Both the position numbers and the translations under genes were made by a program. This document shows positions 1-11,316 of a stretch of DNA of 64,000 nucleotides, piece by piece. The first letter of the stretch is position 1. Each line of letters begins with the position of its first letter. The notes under the pieces were generated by a model that had not been told where the DNA came from, made no database searches, and saw nothing but the letters and a program-made list of their open reading frames with translations. Source of the DNA: Sclerotinia nivalis (taxonomy: Eukaryota > Ascomycota > Leotiomycetes > Helotiales > Sclerotiniaceae); assembly GCA_029531795.1 (NCBI GenBank), contig JAPEIS010000014.1, forward strand, positions 248,001-312,000, in the 5' to 3' direction.

Positions 1-64
1 TTGGGAACAATTGGAATGAATTTTGGGAGTATTTCTTTATTAAATAAAGGGAAGAACTGGTTGT

Positions 65-92
65 ATTTCGAAGAAATTTTGTTCTTCGAAAT
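65..92. repeat. 11-bp perfect inverted repeat
   Basis: The arms ATTTCGAAGAA (65-75) and TTCTTCGAAAT (82-92) are exact reverse complements around a 6-nt spacer. They lie just before the first open PKS codons, in a stretch that has in-frame stops (99-101 and 45-47) and is probably an intron. A short hairpin or a small insertion remnant are both possible. Confidence 0.6.
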
Positions 93-102
93 TTGTTGTG
101 AG

Positions 103-3100
103 GTGATATGGGCGTTGAGCTAGGACCATCATTTCAAGGATTGGACAACATTTATTATGACGGAAATAATGCTGCGATTGCAGACCTTGCCACATTCAAC
201 TGGGCAGCTCATGAAGGTATCAATACTGTTGAGCCTCACACAATTCACCCTACCACTCTGGATGCTCTAGTGCAATTGTCATGGGTCTCACTTACAGATG
301 GTTGTTCGACCAAGATACCAACAATTATCCCCACGCGGATTCACAGTGCCTGGATTTCCAACTCTGGTTTGAGCTATCCTGAGACTCAATCATTGCAGAT
401 TCATTGTACTGCCGAGCTGAAAGGATCTCAAAAGGCTGAGGTCTCCAGTTTTGCCCTAGACGGTATGGGTAACCTTAGATTATCACTATCTCGTCTGGAA
501 TCAAGCATGGTCTCAGATAGCACTACATTGCAAGAAGACGTCCAGCCAAAGCAAATAGGGTGGTACATGTCATGGAAGCCCGATATAACTTTTTTGAAAT
601 CGCATGAGGTGCTTCGTTTCTGTCAAACAGCACCAGCCGAAGATGTTGAGCGAATTAAAATCTACCAAGACCTAGAGTTCATGTCGAACTACTTTGCCGC
701 AAAGGCGCTGCATACCATTCCGGCGATGGACCAAAGAAACGCCAAGCCATATATGCGGAAGTATCTTGAAAGTCTTCGGAGACATTTGAAGGCTCATCAG
801 AAAGACCCTTGCTCAGGTAGGCTTCTCCTGACGACCAAGGACGTTGATGATGATCACAAAATGGATGCTATTGTTAGCGGAGACATGAAGGAACATCCAC
901 TTGTGCGGACTTATCTTGCAATTGGGGAAAGGCTACCAGAGATAATAAGCGGCGCAGCCAACCCACTAGAAATCCTCTTCTCGGAAGAAAACCTCGCAAA
1001 GTTGTCTTATCAAGACATTTGTGTAAGGGGTACTTATTGCAAGGAAATCGCCAAATATCTTGATCTACTAGCACATCAGAATCCGGGATTAGATGTGCTA
1101 GAGGTGGGTGCTGGGACAGGATCTTTTACAGAATGTGTATTGCCCGCTTTACTTCAACATGACGGCTGGGAGCGATGCACTGAGAGGTCAATTCCTATCA
1201 TTATACGGACATCTCGCCAAGTTCTTTTGAAGAAGCCCGCAAAAAGTTTGCTATCTCAACGAACAGGATTCAATTTCGAATGCTTAACATTGAAGGTGAT
1301 CTTGTGTCCCAGGGCTTTGAAGAATATTCCTTTGATTTAATCCTTGCGCACAGCGTAAGCTCCGGCTCCTATCAAACTCCATTTGCTGTATGATACTTAC
1401 GATTCCCAACAGGTCTTGCATGCCACGAGTAATATTGCGCATACATTGCAAAATTGCCACAAATTGTTGAGGCCGTAAGTGAGCCAGCTATAGTATAGAT
1501 ATTCTCTTCTGACTTACTTAGTGGCGGAAAGCTTGTCTTGCTTGAGATGGCGCAACCAGACTTGATGAGGACAGGATTCGTCTTCGGAGCTTTGGAGGGC
1601 TGGTGGCTAAGTAAAATCATTACAAATGAGAAGCATTTAACAGCACTGACAGCAAACGAGCAGGCACTGAGGACTTCCGATCAGATGGTCCTTGTATATC
1701 CGAGGAAACTTGGAATACGATTTTGACCCAGAATGGCTTTACTGGAGTAGATTTCTTGATTCGCGACACCGATGATCCGATGTATCACGAGTACAGTATC
1801 ATGGTGTCCACAGCAAATGAGGAGGACCCTGTGCCTCTTCCTATTCAAAATATAGTTTTCTTGATTGATCTCACATCTTCTCTGCAGCAAGAAGTTGTCA
1901 AAACCATTAAAGGTTACTTGGATCCTTCTATCAAGGCAGAAATCGAGTGTTTGTCGTATAAGGACACAATTTCTATCAGAGACGCACAATCATATTTCTT
2001 CGTATTTCTCCCCGAGATTGAACTTCCTTTTCTATATGACTCGTCGAGCTCGAATTTTGAGATTCTCAAACGAATGTGCATTTCCGTACAAAATCTCATC
2101 TAGGTCACACATAGGCCAGAGAACACGGAAGTGGCGGCTCTAAATGAGTTGATTGATGGGTTAGCTAGAGTGCTACGCTCAGAACTTGGCAAACCCTTTG
2201 TCACCTTACATCTCGAGGACGATGTAACTGACCTAACGAAATGGGGGAAGACTGTTGCAATTGTTCTGTCCAAAAAAATCTTGGACAGTGGAGCAAGCAA
2301 AGATATGGAATATGTGGTGCATGATGAAGTTCTGCACACAGGTCGCATCAGAGAAGCAAAAGCTCTTGATCAAGAGATACATACTAGGGTTCACTCAACG
2401 ACGAGGGAAATTCGCATTGATCAGGCAGGAGCAGTGGCTCTGACAGTGGAAAAGCCTGGACTACTTGACTCACTCCACTTTACAAGAGATGAACAGTTTC
2501 TGATGGAGATCGGCCCGGATGAAATAGAGGTTAAAGTTCAATATATCGGTTTGAATTTCCGCGATCTTCTGGTAGCTCTTAGTCGGTACCATAATAATGA
2601 CAACCTGCTCGGCGGTGAATGCTCCGGTGTAGTTACTCGAGTCGGAGTCAATTGCAAGTCTTTCACTCCAGGTGATAGGGCCTGCGTAGCAAAGTTCGGA
2701 TGTGTGAACACATACGTTAGGTCTCATTCAGACTTGGTGTTTCAAATCCCCGAAGGAATGGCTTCAGAGGAGGCTGCAGGTATGATTATCACCGGATCTA
2801 CCGCGTATCACTCTCTTATCAACGTTGCGAAGCTCAAACCTGGAGAATCAATTCTGATCCATGCAGCTTCCGGAGCAACTGGTCAAATGGCGATCCAAAT
2901 AGCAAAGTACCTGGGCTGTGATATATATGTTACAGTGGGATTCAACAAAAAGAAAGAATTGCTCATAGAACAATACGGCATCCCTGAAGATCACATTTTC
3001 TACAGTCGCAACTTGTCATTCGCAAAGGGTATTCGACGTATGACACATGGTCGTGGGGTAGATGTGGTCCTCAACTCTTTGTCCGGAGACGCACTGATCG

Positions 3101-4718
3101 CATCATGGGAGTTGATTGCACCCTATGGACGATTCGTTGAACTCGGCACACTTGATATATACACCAACAATAAGCTGCCTATGTCTGCCTTTGCAAAGAA
3201 TGTCTCGTTCGTGGCAATTGCCATCGACGCGCTTAGTGTCGAGCGACCAAAGGATTTCCGAGAGATAATGCTTAATGTCATTGATTTTTTCCGCCAAGGG
3301 ATATTCCATTCTGTGCGCCCCTTCCAGCTAATGCCTATTACAAATTTTCAAGACGCTATGAGACTGTTGCAGGGCGGAAAGATATCAGGAAAGATAATCT
3401 TGAGCGTGGACGAAGCAGACGTCATACCCGTGAGTCCTTAAGTCTTTGCTTAAATCAACTCCCCATTCTCTTACTGACTTTTAAAAACAGGCAGCTATTC
3501 CACCCCGAGCACTGTGGAGTCTTGATCCAAACGCTACTTATGTGATAGCTGGTGGCTTGGGTGGCTTGGGAAGAAGTGCAGCATTATGGATGGCTAGTAA
3601 AGGTGCAAGACATCTCATTTTATTATCACGATCCGGGCCTGTGAGCGAAGCTGCGACTTCTCTACTCTTCAAGCTACGTGGAATGGGAGTCTCTGTCGAA
3701 GCTCCCAAATGCGACATTACATCATCCGACAGACTACGGCTAATTTTGTCGCAATGCCTGGAGACTTTCCCTCCCATCAAGGGATGCATACAGGCTTCGA
3801 TGGTTCTAAAGGTAAGTCAATCTGGACATATAATTATATCTCAAAATTAACAAGTGCTAGGATGTCCTGTTTGAAAAAAGGAGTTTCCAAGAATGGTCTG
3901 CGGCGATATCTCCTAAAGTGCAGGGCACTTGGAACCTTCATAAACTTCTCCCCGGTAATCTTGAGTTCTTCGTGCTACTTTCTTCCATAGCTGGCGTGTT
4001 TGGGTCTATAGGCCAGTCAAATTACGCAGCTGGAAATACTTTTCAAGACGCATTCTGTCTTTACAGAAAGAGCCAGGGTCAGAAAGCGGTTTGTCTGAGA
4101 CTGGGCATCATGAGCGATATTGGAATTATCAGCGAGAACCCGGAAATTTTCAAAAACAGAGACCTCATGTTTGAAACAGCATCGGTCAGAGAAACAGAGT
4201 TTCTAGCCCTGCTTGATCACTACTGCAATCCCAATAATCAAGTTGGACCCCTAACACCCCAAGAGTCCTTACCTATTATTGGTCTCTTAACACCATCGCA
4301 ATTCTTATCTCAAGGCTTAGAAGTACCGCCCTGGGTTCAAACTCCCACCTTCAGCCCACTTGCATACATTGGCCGGGGTGACAATGTTCCAAACATTGGA
4401 AAATCCGCTCACATTGACTTTAGAGCTCAGCTCCAAGCTGCTGAATCAGTAGCTCAAGCAAAGGAGGTAGTTTCGACAGCAGTTGTAATGAAATTGGCGA
4501 AGGCTTTGGGATTGGACATGATCGACATTGATGCAAACAAGCCGTTTCACGCGTATGGTGTTGACTCTTTACTAGCTGTGGAGCTTCGTAATTGGTTTGG
4601 AAAAGAGCTTGATACAACCATAGCGGTGTATGACATAATGGGGGCGGAAAGTATTGTTGCAATGAGTGATGTCGTTGTCTCGAATAGTTCTTTGGTTGCT
4701 TTGAGGGAGGAATCGTAG
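103..4718 (+). pseudogene. Highly reducing polyketide synthase, C-terminal part (DH-MT-ER-KR-ACP), disrupted
   Basis: This is the 3' part of a fungal type I highly reducing PKS, which builds a reduced, methylated polyketide in the cytosol. KS, AT and the start of DH must lie left of the window. Domains in order: second half of DH (LGPSFQGL near 120); C-methyltransferase (VLEVGAGTGS near 1096, later GWWL near 1600); enoyl reductase (nucleotide-binding AASGATGQ near 2865); ketoreductase (GGLGGLGRS near 3550 and SNYAAGN near 4020); ACP (GVDSLLAVEL, phosphopantetheine Ser codon 4566-4568). It ends at ACP with no thioesterase, as is usual for the class. Likely introns: 1355-1412, 1475-1521, 1611-1663, 3430-3490, 3812-3860; an acceptor at 101-102 would explain the 5' stops. 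Two lesions interrupt it: one base appears to be missing near 1186-1190, inside MT, and TAG at 2101-2103 replaces an expected Trp between MT and ER. Either the gene is dead or the sequence has errors. The product is unknown. Confidence 0.85.
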
Positions 4719-5168
4719 GGCGAAACGAAGAAGCGGAAAACGAATGCAAAGAATATATACTGGAATGAATTTTTGCAATATTTGAAATTGAAATAGATCA
4801 TTTTTAAATTGTCTTATTATTTCCATAGAATATATTGAAAAATGGGCTAGTTCATTCAAAAATAAATTTGATTAGCGAATATCAAAATCGGGTAATGCCA
4901 CGGAATATACACATGATAGTATTTCACCCCGAGTGCTACTCTAGCTGCAGTGGTCTAAATGAATGAAATAAAAGGCAATACAAGACATCCCCTTCTTACA
5001 ATGGTTAACTTTCAAAAATCCAACATCAGAAAATACATCTAACAAAACTCAAACAAATTGCTCAGATAGCCTCCATCCTTTCCCATCTACCCACAGCCTT
5101 ACAAAAAAACTTGCATCTCTTAGAAAGCCCTTCGTCCTGTCTTCTGCGTGATCGAGGTGGCCCGTAGC
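4719..5168. other. Convergent 3' intergenic region
   Basis: This AT-rich spacer lies between the converging 3' ends of the PKS and the polygalacturonase. I see no gene or clear element in it; it probably holds both 3' UTRs. Confidence 0.5.
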
Positions 5169-6453
5169 TTAACAAGACGCTCCTGCTGGGATTCCTTTGC
5201 AGGTCTTCGTAACAGATCCTCCGGTAACAGCAACCTTATTCCAAGTCCAGCCCGAGCAATTGGCGCAAAGAATATAAGTATTTTGACCACCCACAACAGT
5301 ACCGTGGACATTATCCATAGTCACGCCGGTGATTGGAACTCCGGAAGTTGGTATGCCAGTAGGGCTACCATTTAGATAATCTTGTTGAACAACAATACCA
5401 TAACCAGTGATGCCAGATAAAGTGATATCTTTGTAGGTCACGCCGCTAACTGAACCGCTGGCACCGCTGACAGTCTTAATACGAGCGCCGTTGGTGGATT
5501 TGCTAATGGTAGAGGACAAGAACTGGACACCCTTGACGTCGTTCGCTCCAGTGCCGGAGCGGCCACCGACGGAGCCAACGGAGAGACCATGACCTCCTGA
5601 GCAATTTCCACCGGTGAAAATGATGTTCTATTATTGATCAGAGAAGTCACAGATATTTGAAGGTAGGAGAAAACTTACAGTACCGGAGTTAACGGCAACG
5701 CAATCATCTTGATTCTTCACGATCGCGCCCGAAATAACGATATCTTGACTCAGATTGATATCAAAACCATCAGTGTTGTGAGCAAGTCCACCAGCATCTC
5801 CTGCGGAGTTATCGATGTTGATGTTGACGAGGTTGAGGCCCACAGACTGGCTGATAGAGATGCATTGAACTGGAGCATTGAGAAAGTTCAAGCCAGTGAT
5901 ACTGGATGTTCCAAGCAATTTATGGGCGGCAAAGAACTTAGGCTTTACCTTGCCTTTACCAGAAGAAACATTGGAGCCAAGTTTATCCCACCATCTTGCA
6001 CCGCCGCCGTCAAGCTTGTTTCCAGCTGCGCCGGTAACGACAATGTTAGTTCCTGAGATGGAGACAAGAGGTCCCTCCCACTCCGAATAGCCAAAGCTGT
6101 GATTGATTTAGACTTGTTTTGTGAATACGAGGCGGAGAACTTACGTGGTAGTTCCCTGAAAGACAACTTTGGTGCCGGTAGTGAGGCCGGTTAAATCAAG
6201 AGTGGTGCCAGCTGGTACAACAATACTGTTCAAGTAGATAGTAGTACATGTTTTCTTTTGGGCTATGGCCGTAGCTGCACTGGTGAAGGTGCAATCAACG
6301 CGCTTGTCCAAATCTTCTGGAGCCTAAGAGGATGAACTGTTAATACTTGTAGAAGCGAATGCTACGGAAAGTAGGTAGTCTTACAGAAGATGGAGCACTA
6401 GCTACAAGAGCAGTGCTAGCAAAAAGAGTAGCGAGAATTGATAGATTAACCAT
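5169..6453 (-). CDS. Secreted endopolygalacturonase (GH28)
   Basis: It hydrolyses alpha-1,4-galacturonan (pectin) outside the cell. Four exons (6453-6385, 6323-6145, 6096-5679, 5627-5169) give 374 residues, normal for fungal endo-PGs. The start ATG (6451-6453) opens a signal peptide ([17 protein letters not shown]) followed by a short pro-segment ending in LDKR, a Kex2-type site, before VDC. The GH28 motifs are all present in order: NTDGFD, QDDC, GHGLS and RIK, which carry the catalytic Asp residues, the conserved His and the substrate-binding Arg/Lys. The Cys-rich C terminus ends PAGASC. Introns are 61, 48 and 51 bp with GT-AG ends. A TATAAG lies about 110 bp upstream. The set of motifs makes an active enzyme very likely; which paralogue of a PG family it is cannot be told here. 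Confidence 0.95.
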
Positions 6454-6562
6454 TGTTGCGAAGGACTGGGAGAAGGATCTTTGAGTAGAGATGACTGGAG
6501 TGATTGTTTGATAAGTGGTTGAGGTGGTGAAGAGACATTAAGAAATGGGCATTCAGCTTGTA

Positions 6563-6568
6563 CTTATA
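6563..6568 (-). promoter_or_regulatory. TATA-like box of the polygalacturonase
   Basis: On the minus strand this reads TATAAG, 110 bp before the start codon at 6453, a plausible TATA position for a strongly expressed secreted enzyme. No experimental support. Confidence 0.4.
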
Positions 6569-8268
6569 GAAAAACTTGAGAGTTGAAATCCAGAAGTGTC
6601 TTCCGTTCTCAAATCGTCGCCGATGGTCGTTAGTCATTCCCAAGGGGCAATCACCAGGTTACGGGATCATAATGCTCTTGCTAGTGACAAAGTAAAAACC
6701 CCTTTCACTGTTCCATCGGCTATAAACTTTAGCTAAGTATGATCACAGGCTAAGCCTAGCTCCCTCCACTTAGCCTCCCACCATGCACTTGAAACCTCTA
6801 AGAGGTAGTAAGGCCCTTTAACAAGTCGTGCTCTTTAATTAGTCGCAATAATTTTACACTCCGTATAGCATAGAATATTGCTTGTTTCTTTACAGATTCA
6901 ATAGTATTCGAATTCTATATGTTACTAATAGAATTAGAAATCATGACTATACACAGTTAATTCGAAGAGATTTTTTGAATCAGAATTATTTTTAAAGATT
7001 TCATTTGAAAGTTAGATGGTTCATGTAATATTCTCATGGATTTAAGAATATATTTCCTAGATTCATGACGACTGAGTAAAAGGTACGACTAATTGTAGGG
7101 CCCTACTACATCTCGTAGGCTGGAGGAGTGTAGTGGTGGGAAGTGGGTCGAGAGGGTGGCTAGTGTAAGCCCACAGTTATTACACACAGGGTCATCCATG
7201 AATAGATATAACGGATACTAAGACCAACGTCCGTTTTGTGGCGTGGATTAGCACATTAACCCTCCCTTCGGTTCGTCCCGCGGTCAGTTCTGCTTATCAA
7301 AAATGTCAACACACAATTGAGTAACAAGGACTTCTTATATATTTAAAGTTTGAGGATAATTTTAGGTTCTTCCAGTCCCAAGGCCCTTAATCATTCGCTT
7401 TAACTCATAGAAGTGAATAGAACGTGCCGAGTACGAGCGAGATAAAAGCTCGAAAGATCTTACAATTTGTTTAACTTCCATATAAACAACGCATCTCGTT
7501 AAAACTATGGGGATTATAATTAAGTTAGAGGGGAGTGCCCTGAAAATGCAAGTGACTGGGATCATTAGGTCATAATACTGATTCCGCGGTTCCGAGCGCT
7601 CCCAAAATATACCTTTTGGTACTTTGGTTACGAGAGATCGGAGAGTTTGCTTGATACTTTATTTGGTACTCGAATGTGCACTTTCTAACGGTACTAGATT
7701 GAACAAAGAAGCTTTTCACTAAAATACAATGCCGAATTTTAAGCGAAGAGTCGGCTCGGTAGTGTAAGGGGCCTCAAGGTGAGCATCAGTAAAAGCAGTA
7801 GAACCTTATCTGATTCAACTGTGAGGTTATATAATTAGGTGTACATGTAGTAATCTAAGAGGACAGAAATCTCTAATCTAGCCTATATACTATGAGCTGA
7901 TTCAACATTAATCCCTGACAGGGGTACACAATCTGTTTAACGTTCGTCCAGAGTTTGAGGTGTTTTATGCTTTCCCGGCTGCGGCCACCAGTATAGGTGG
8001 GCGTTTTGAATTATGAATATTGGGGATTATTGCATTTCTCCTACAAAAAGGAAGCAACCTTCTACAGGATGATGAATTAATTTTCTTCTAATCTGGAAGA
8101 AGTTCTAGAACTTTGCGTCATCGATAAGCATTGAACCTTATATTGATTTAGTACTATCGATAATCACCCATTTCATGATATCCACTAGCATTGTGATCCC
8201 TCAATTCAACAAACTTTACTACTTGTACTTTCAACTGGCAGCGCCTAGCTGGGATATTCCTTTCGGAA
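6569..8268. other. Gene-poor AT-rich region
   Basis: Only short, unconserved reading frames occur here on either strand. I see no motif, RNA gene or transposon end before the MITE at 8271. It may be degraded repeat sequence. Confidence 0.5.
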
Positions 8269-8270
8269 TA

Positions 8271-8625
8271 CAGTAGAACTTGGTTATACCGGACTCCGAT
8301 ATACCGGAAACCTGGCTATACCGTAAAATTTTCCCGATTTGTTCAATTTTTGTATGGGAATACCAGATTTTTTGCCCATATCGGAATACCGAACGACTTT
8401 TAGTCAAATCCGATATGATTTTGATGAGGATGAGCCCCTGATCTTTCTGATATGGAGCTATCACATGATTATTTTTAGGAAAATCGGAGGTTCGGGAATT
8501 GAATTTAGGTATAAAATCTGTATAAGTCTGTATAAAATTTTATACACACTTTTTTATACCGGAAACCTCTTTATACCGGATTTGATTGGTCGAATCTTTC
8601 GATCCGGTATAATCAAGTTCTACTG
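8271..8625. mobile_element. MITE-like element, Tc1/mariner-pogo type, TA target duplication
   Basis: The 355-bp segment has terminal inverted repeats: the left end begins CAGTAGAACTTGGTTATACC and the right end, reverse-complemented, begins CAGTAGAACTTGATTATACC; over 22 bp they differ at one base. It is flanked by TA on both sides (8269-8270 and 8626-8627), the target duplication of Tc1/mariner-type transposons. The interior repeats ATACCGGAAACC in several places and codes for no transposase, so it is non-autonomous. The superfamily is inferred from the TA duplication and the CAGTA-type ends. Confidence 0.85.
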
Positions 8626-8627
8626 TA

Positions 8628-11017
8628 TATCCCTGAACAGCACGTACCAGTATATTAAGCGAAACTTTTGACCCCACGTGTTTGATCTAGCCAATCCAGT
8701 ATGCATGATGAGTTTTAAAATGAGGGCTTAGCATATGGCTATACGAGTAACTAAATCTGTTTTTAACTCTTGAGTTAAGCGTTTGACTCCTCTATGTGAT
8801 ACCTTTTTGATACTTTGATATCCATCGTGATCACTTCATGCCTTTTCCTCATGTCCTAGCGGCCAAGATATCTAAGAATTTGTTATCTTGTCGGAGAATT
8901 ACAGACCACCGAAATGCACGTACCATCTTCAGATTCTCCAGCACGATGCGTAATCTTAGAAATGACCCCAAACAAGGAATTACCAGCCAAGAAGACCGGG
9001 TGATCCAGCACCCCCATTCTCAAAGTACCGAAGGAGAGTCTAGCAGCATACCTTGAGGATTGTGTATCGTATATTGAGTTCAAGTCTTTTTGAGCTAGTT
9101 TATGCCTTGTACGACGCACCTTCTCGAGCATCCCATCTTTAAATCAATTGGCACAAAACTTTTGCATTTTCGGAACGTTACGGAAGTTGATTGGGGCGTC
9201 ACCCATATAAGGTTACTCTTTATTAAGCAGATGCACCACCCATCCTATCGAGACCACAATTTGATTTTATCTTCACGATAAGATTCTGTATCTAGTGATT
9301 AAATCCACAACGGCTTTTTCGGACAATTTTGAACATTTAGCTCTTTCCAGTAGAGATCTTGAGCTAAGCAAGTGAACGGACGGCGCTGCATTCGGGCAGT
9401 TCTGTTCATCACATTATCATCCATTTAGTATCGTCTAATAATAAATAACTTAGAGTTTCATTATCCACTCCCCACGGCCACCACCAAATATAATACCACA
9501 CGGGGTACCAGGGCTATTTCTTACGGATTTTACCCGTACACCGCGTGTTTTTACCCCTGGCTACCCCGGGTATACCCCGCCTTCGCCCACCCCTGGCCAT
9601 TGCGATAGCTAGTTTCATTTCTGTAAGTTCGATTGATGACCAAGCAATTGCATTCATTATTCCTCTTCATAGAATCTTCGGAATATGAAAGATTGGCCCC
9701 TTTTAACTTTCCACTACATCTTGCCATATTAGGCAAGATCGCCAAGATTTATATATGGTATTTCTTAGATGAAGACCTCTAGTAGCAACATCCTGACTTC
9801 TTTATTCTTACCCTACCCCAATTACATAGTGATTCTACTGCCCATTGAGTCACATCCCACCTTTAATCACCCATCTTTCATTTCCCATCCATCAATTATA
9901 AATCACTCCTAATTAGTTTCCGCGTCCCTACAATTGTTATATACACACCGTCAAAATACTCAAGGGTGGGATTTCACACTTCTCTTCGGAGAAGATGTCC
10001 AATATCTAAAAACGAGCTTTGAGTCCGGCCCCTCTGCGCCTGAAAAATAATTCGCATCACTGCCACTTCTCGAATGATTTTTTAAAGCACTTCAAAACCT
10101 ACCTTGTAGTTCGTTTTTCGAAGGAATAATTATATCATTTGAAAGTCCTAATTCTTATAATTATTTTACTATTATTATTATTCAATTCATTGAATTATTT
10201 TTCGATTTGTATTAAATTTAAAGAATTTTGAAAGGTTACACGTGATATTTCAAAGAAAAGTTCGTAAGTGTGTATTGACCACCTGTGTTTTTAAGTGTTT
10301 TTGTAGTATGAAAGAGAAGAGAAGAGAAGAAAAAAAAGAAAGATTAGATTAGAAGAAGAAGAAGATTAGATATTACTTGATATCTTGTCTAATCCAGATT
10401 CTTTGTCGAAGGCATGACTTCACATCTGAACATCATCAATGAAAGATTCGATGGATGACGGTGTTAAAGATTGAAACAAGACGATTAAAAGACTGCCGTA
10501 TGAAGTTGGTTGTGTGACAGAGAAAAGTAACAAATGAGTAATAAATGAGAAAAAACAATGCGTGAATGATATTGCTGAGGCAATCCCAGAATCTTGAGGC
10601 TGAATATAGGAATCCCGAATCTCAAATCTCGATATCCACTCTTGTGCAGCTACACCAGATCTCGAATGAACCACATCTAGGTTCAGTTGTCGGTGGATTC
10701 AGAGTATACTTCCAAACAATAGTGTTACCAATGACTTGTGTAAAAATCTACCGGCTGGTGTACATTAAGAATCAACACAGAAGTGAATAGATTATAAAAA
10801 TACTTTCATATCCGTATCTATTTCAGCACCGCGTACACACCGTATCCTCATCACCTAACACCACCCACTCATCATCTACAACAATTCACCGGCCTCTGCC
10901 ACACAAGAAAATGCACTCCTCAGTCTCCGCTCCTACCTCCCATTTAGCCCTCACCTCCAAACTTAAAGATTGTCACTCCCACTCTCAATTCTCCTTCATG
11001 ATCTAGATAGACTATCA
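8628..11017. other. Gene-poor region
   Basis: No supportable gene. There is a purine-rich stretch near 10310-10370 (GAAGA-rich) and AT-rich sequence near 10120-10250. Short open frames here show no recognisable domain. Confidence 0.5.
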
Positions 11018-11316
11018 TGGTTCAGTTCCACTTCCAGGTCCCATTCAACTCTTATTTCTCAGTTTGAAGCTCTTGCATTTCCACTTTTAGGCTTCCTCCA
11101 CTCTCGTGATCTCTTGTGCGCTGACATGCTTCATTTCGATTTCCCATTCAACTTTCGCATCATAATATTGGGAGTCTCGTTTCCACTGCGGGATTCCCTC
11201 CACTCTCGGAATCCTTTAGTGCTCTGTAATGGTTCATTTCGAATTCCCGTTCAACATTCGCATCATAACACTGGAACTCTCTTCCCCACTATTGGTTTCT
11301 CTCCACTTTAAGAATT
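11018..11316. repeat. Three diverged tandem units of about 105 bp
   Basis: Three successive blocks begin with a GGTTCA/GCTTCATTTC-like motif (near 11019, 11128 and 11231) and share CCATTCAAC or CCGTTCAAC, CGCATCATAA (units 2 and 3) and TCTCCAC or CCTCCACTCTCG. Spacing is about 109 and 103 bp. An open frame of 113 codons (10970-11311, +) runs through all three; I cannot tell whether it is translated. Confidence 0.6.

Noticed and set aside
7090..7290. LTR or solo-LTR remnant
   Set aside because: GC-rich blocks looked LTR-like, but I found no matching end, no target duplication and no second copy in the window.
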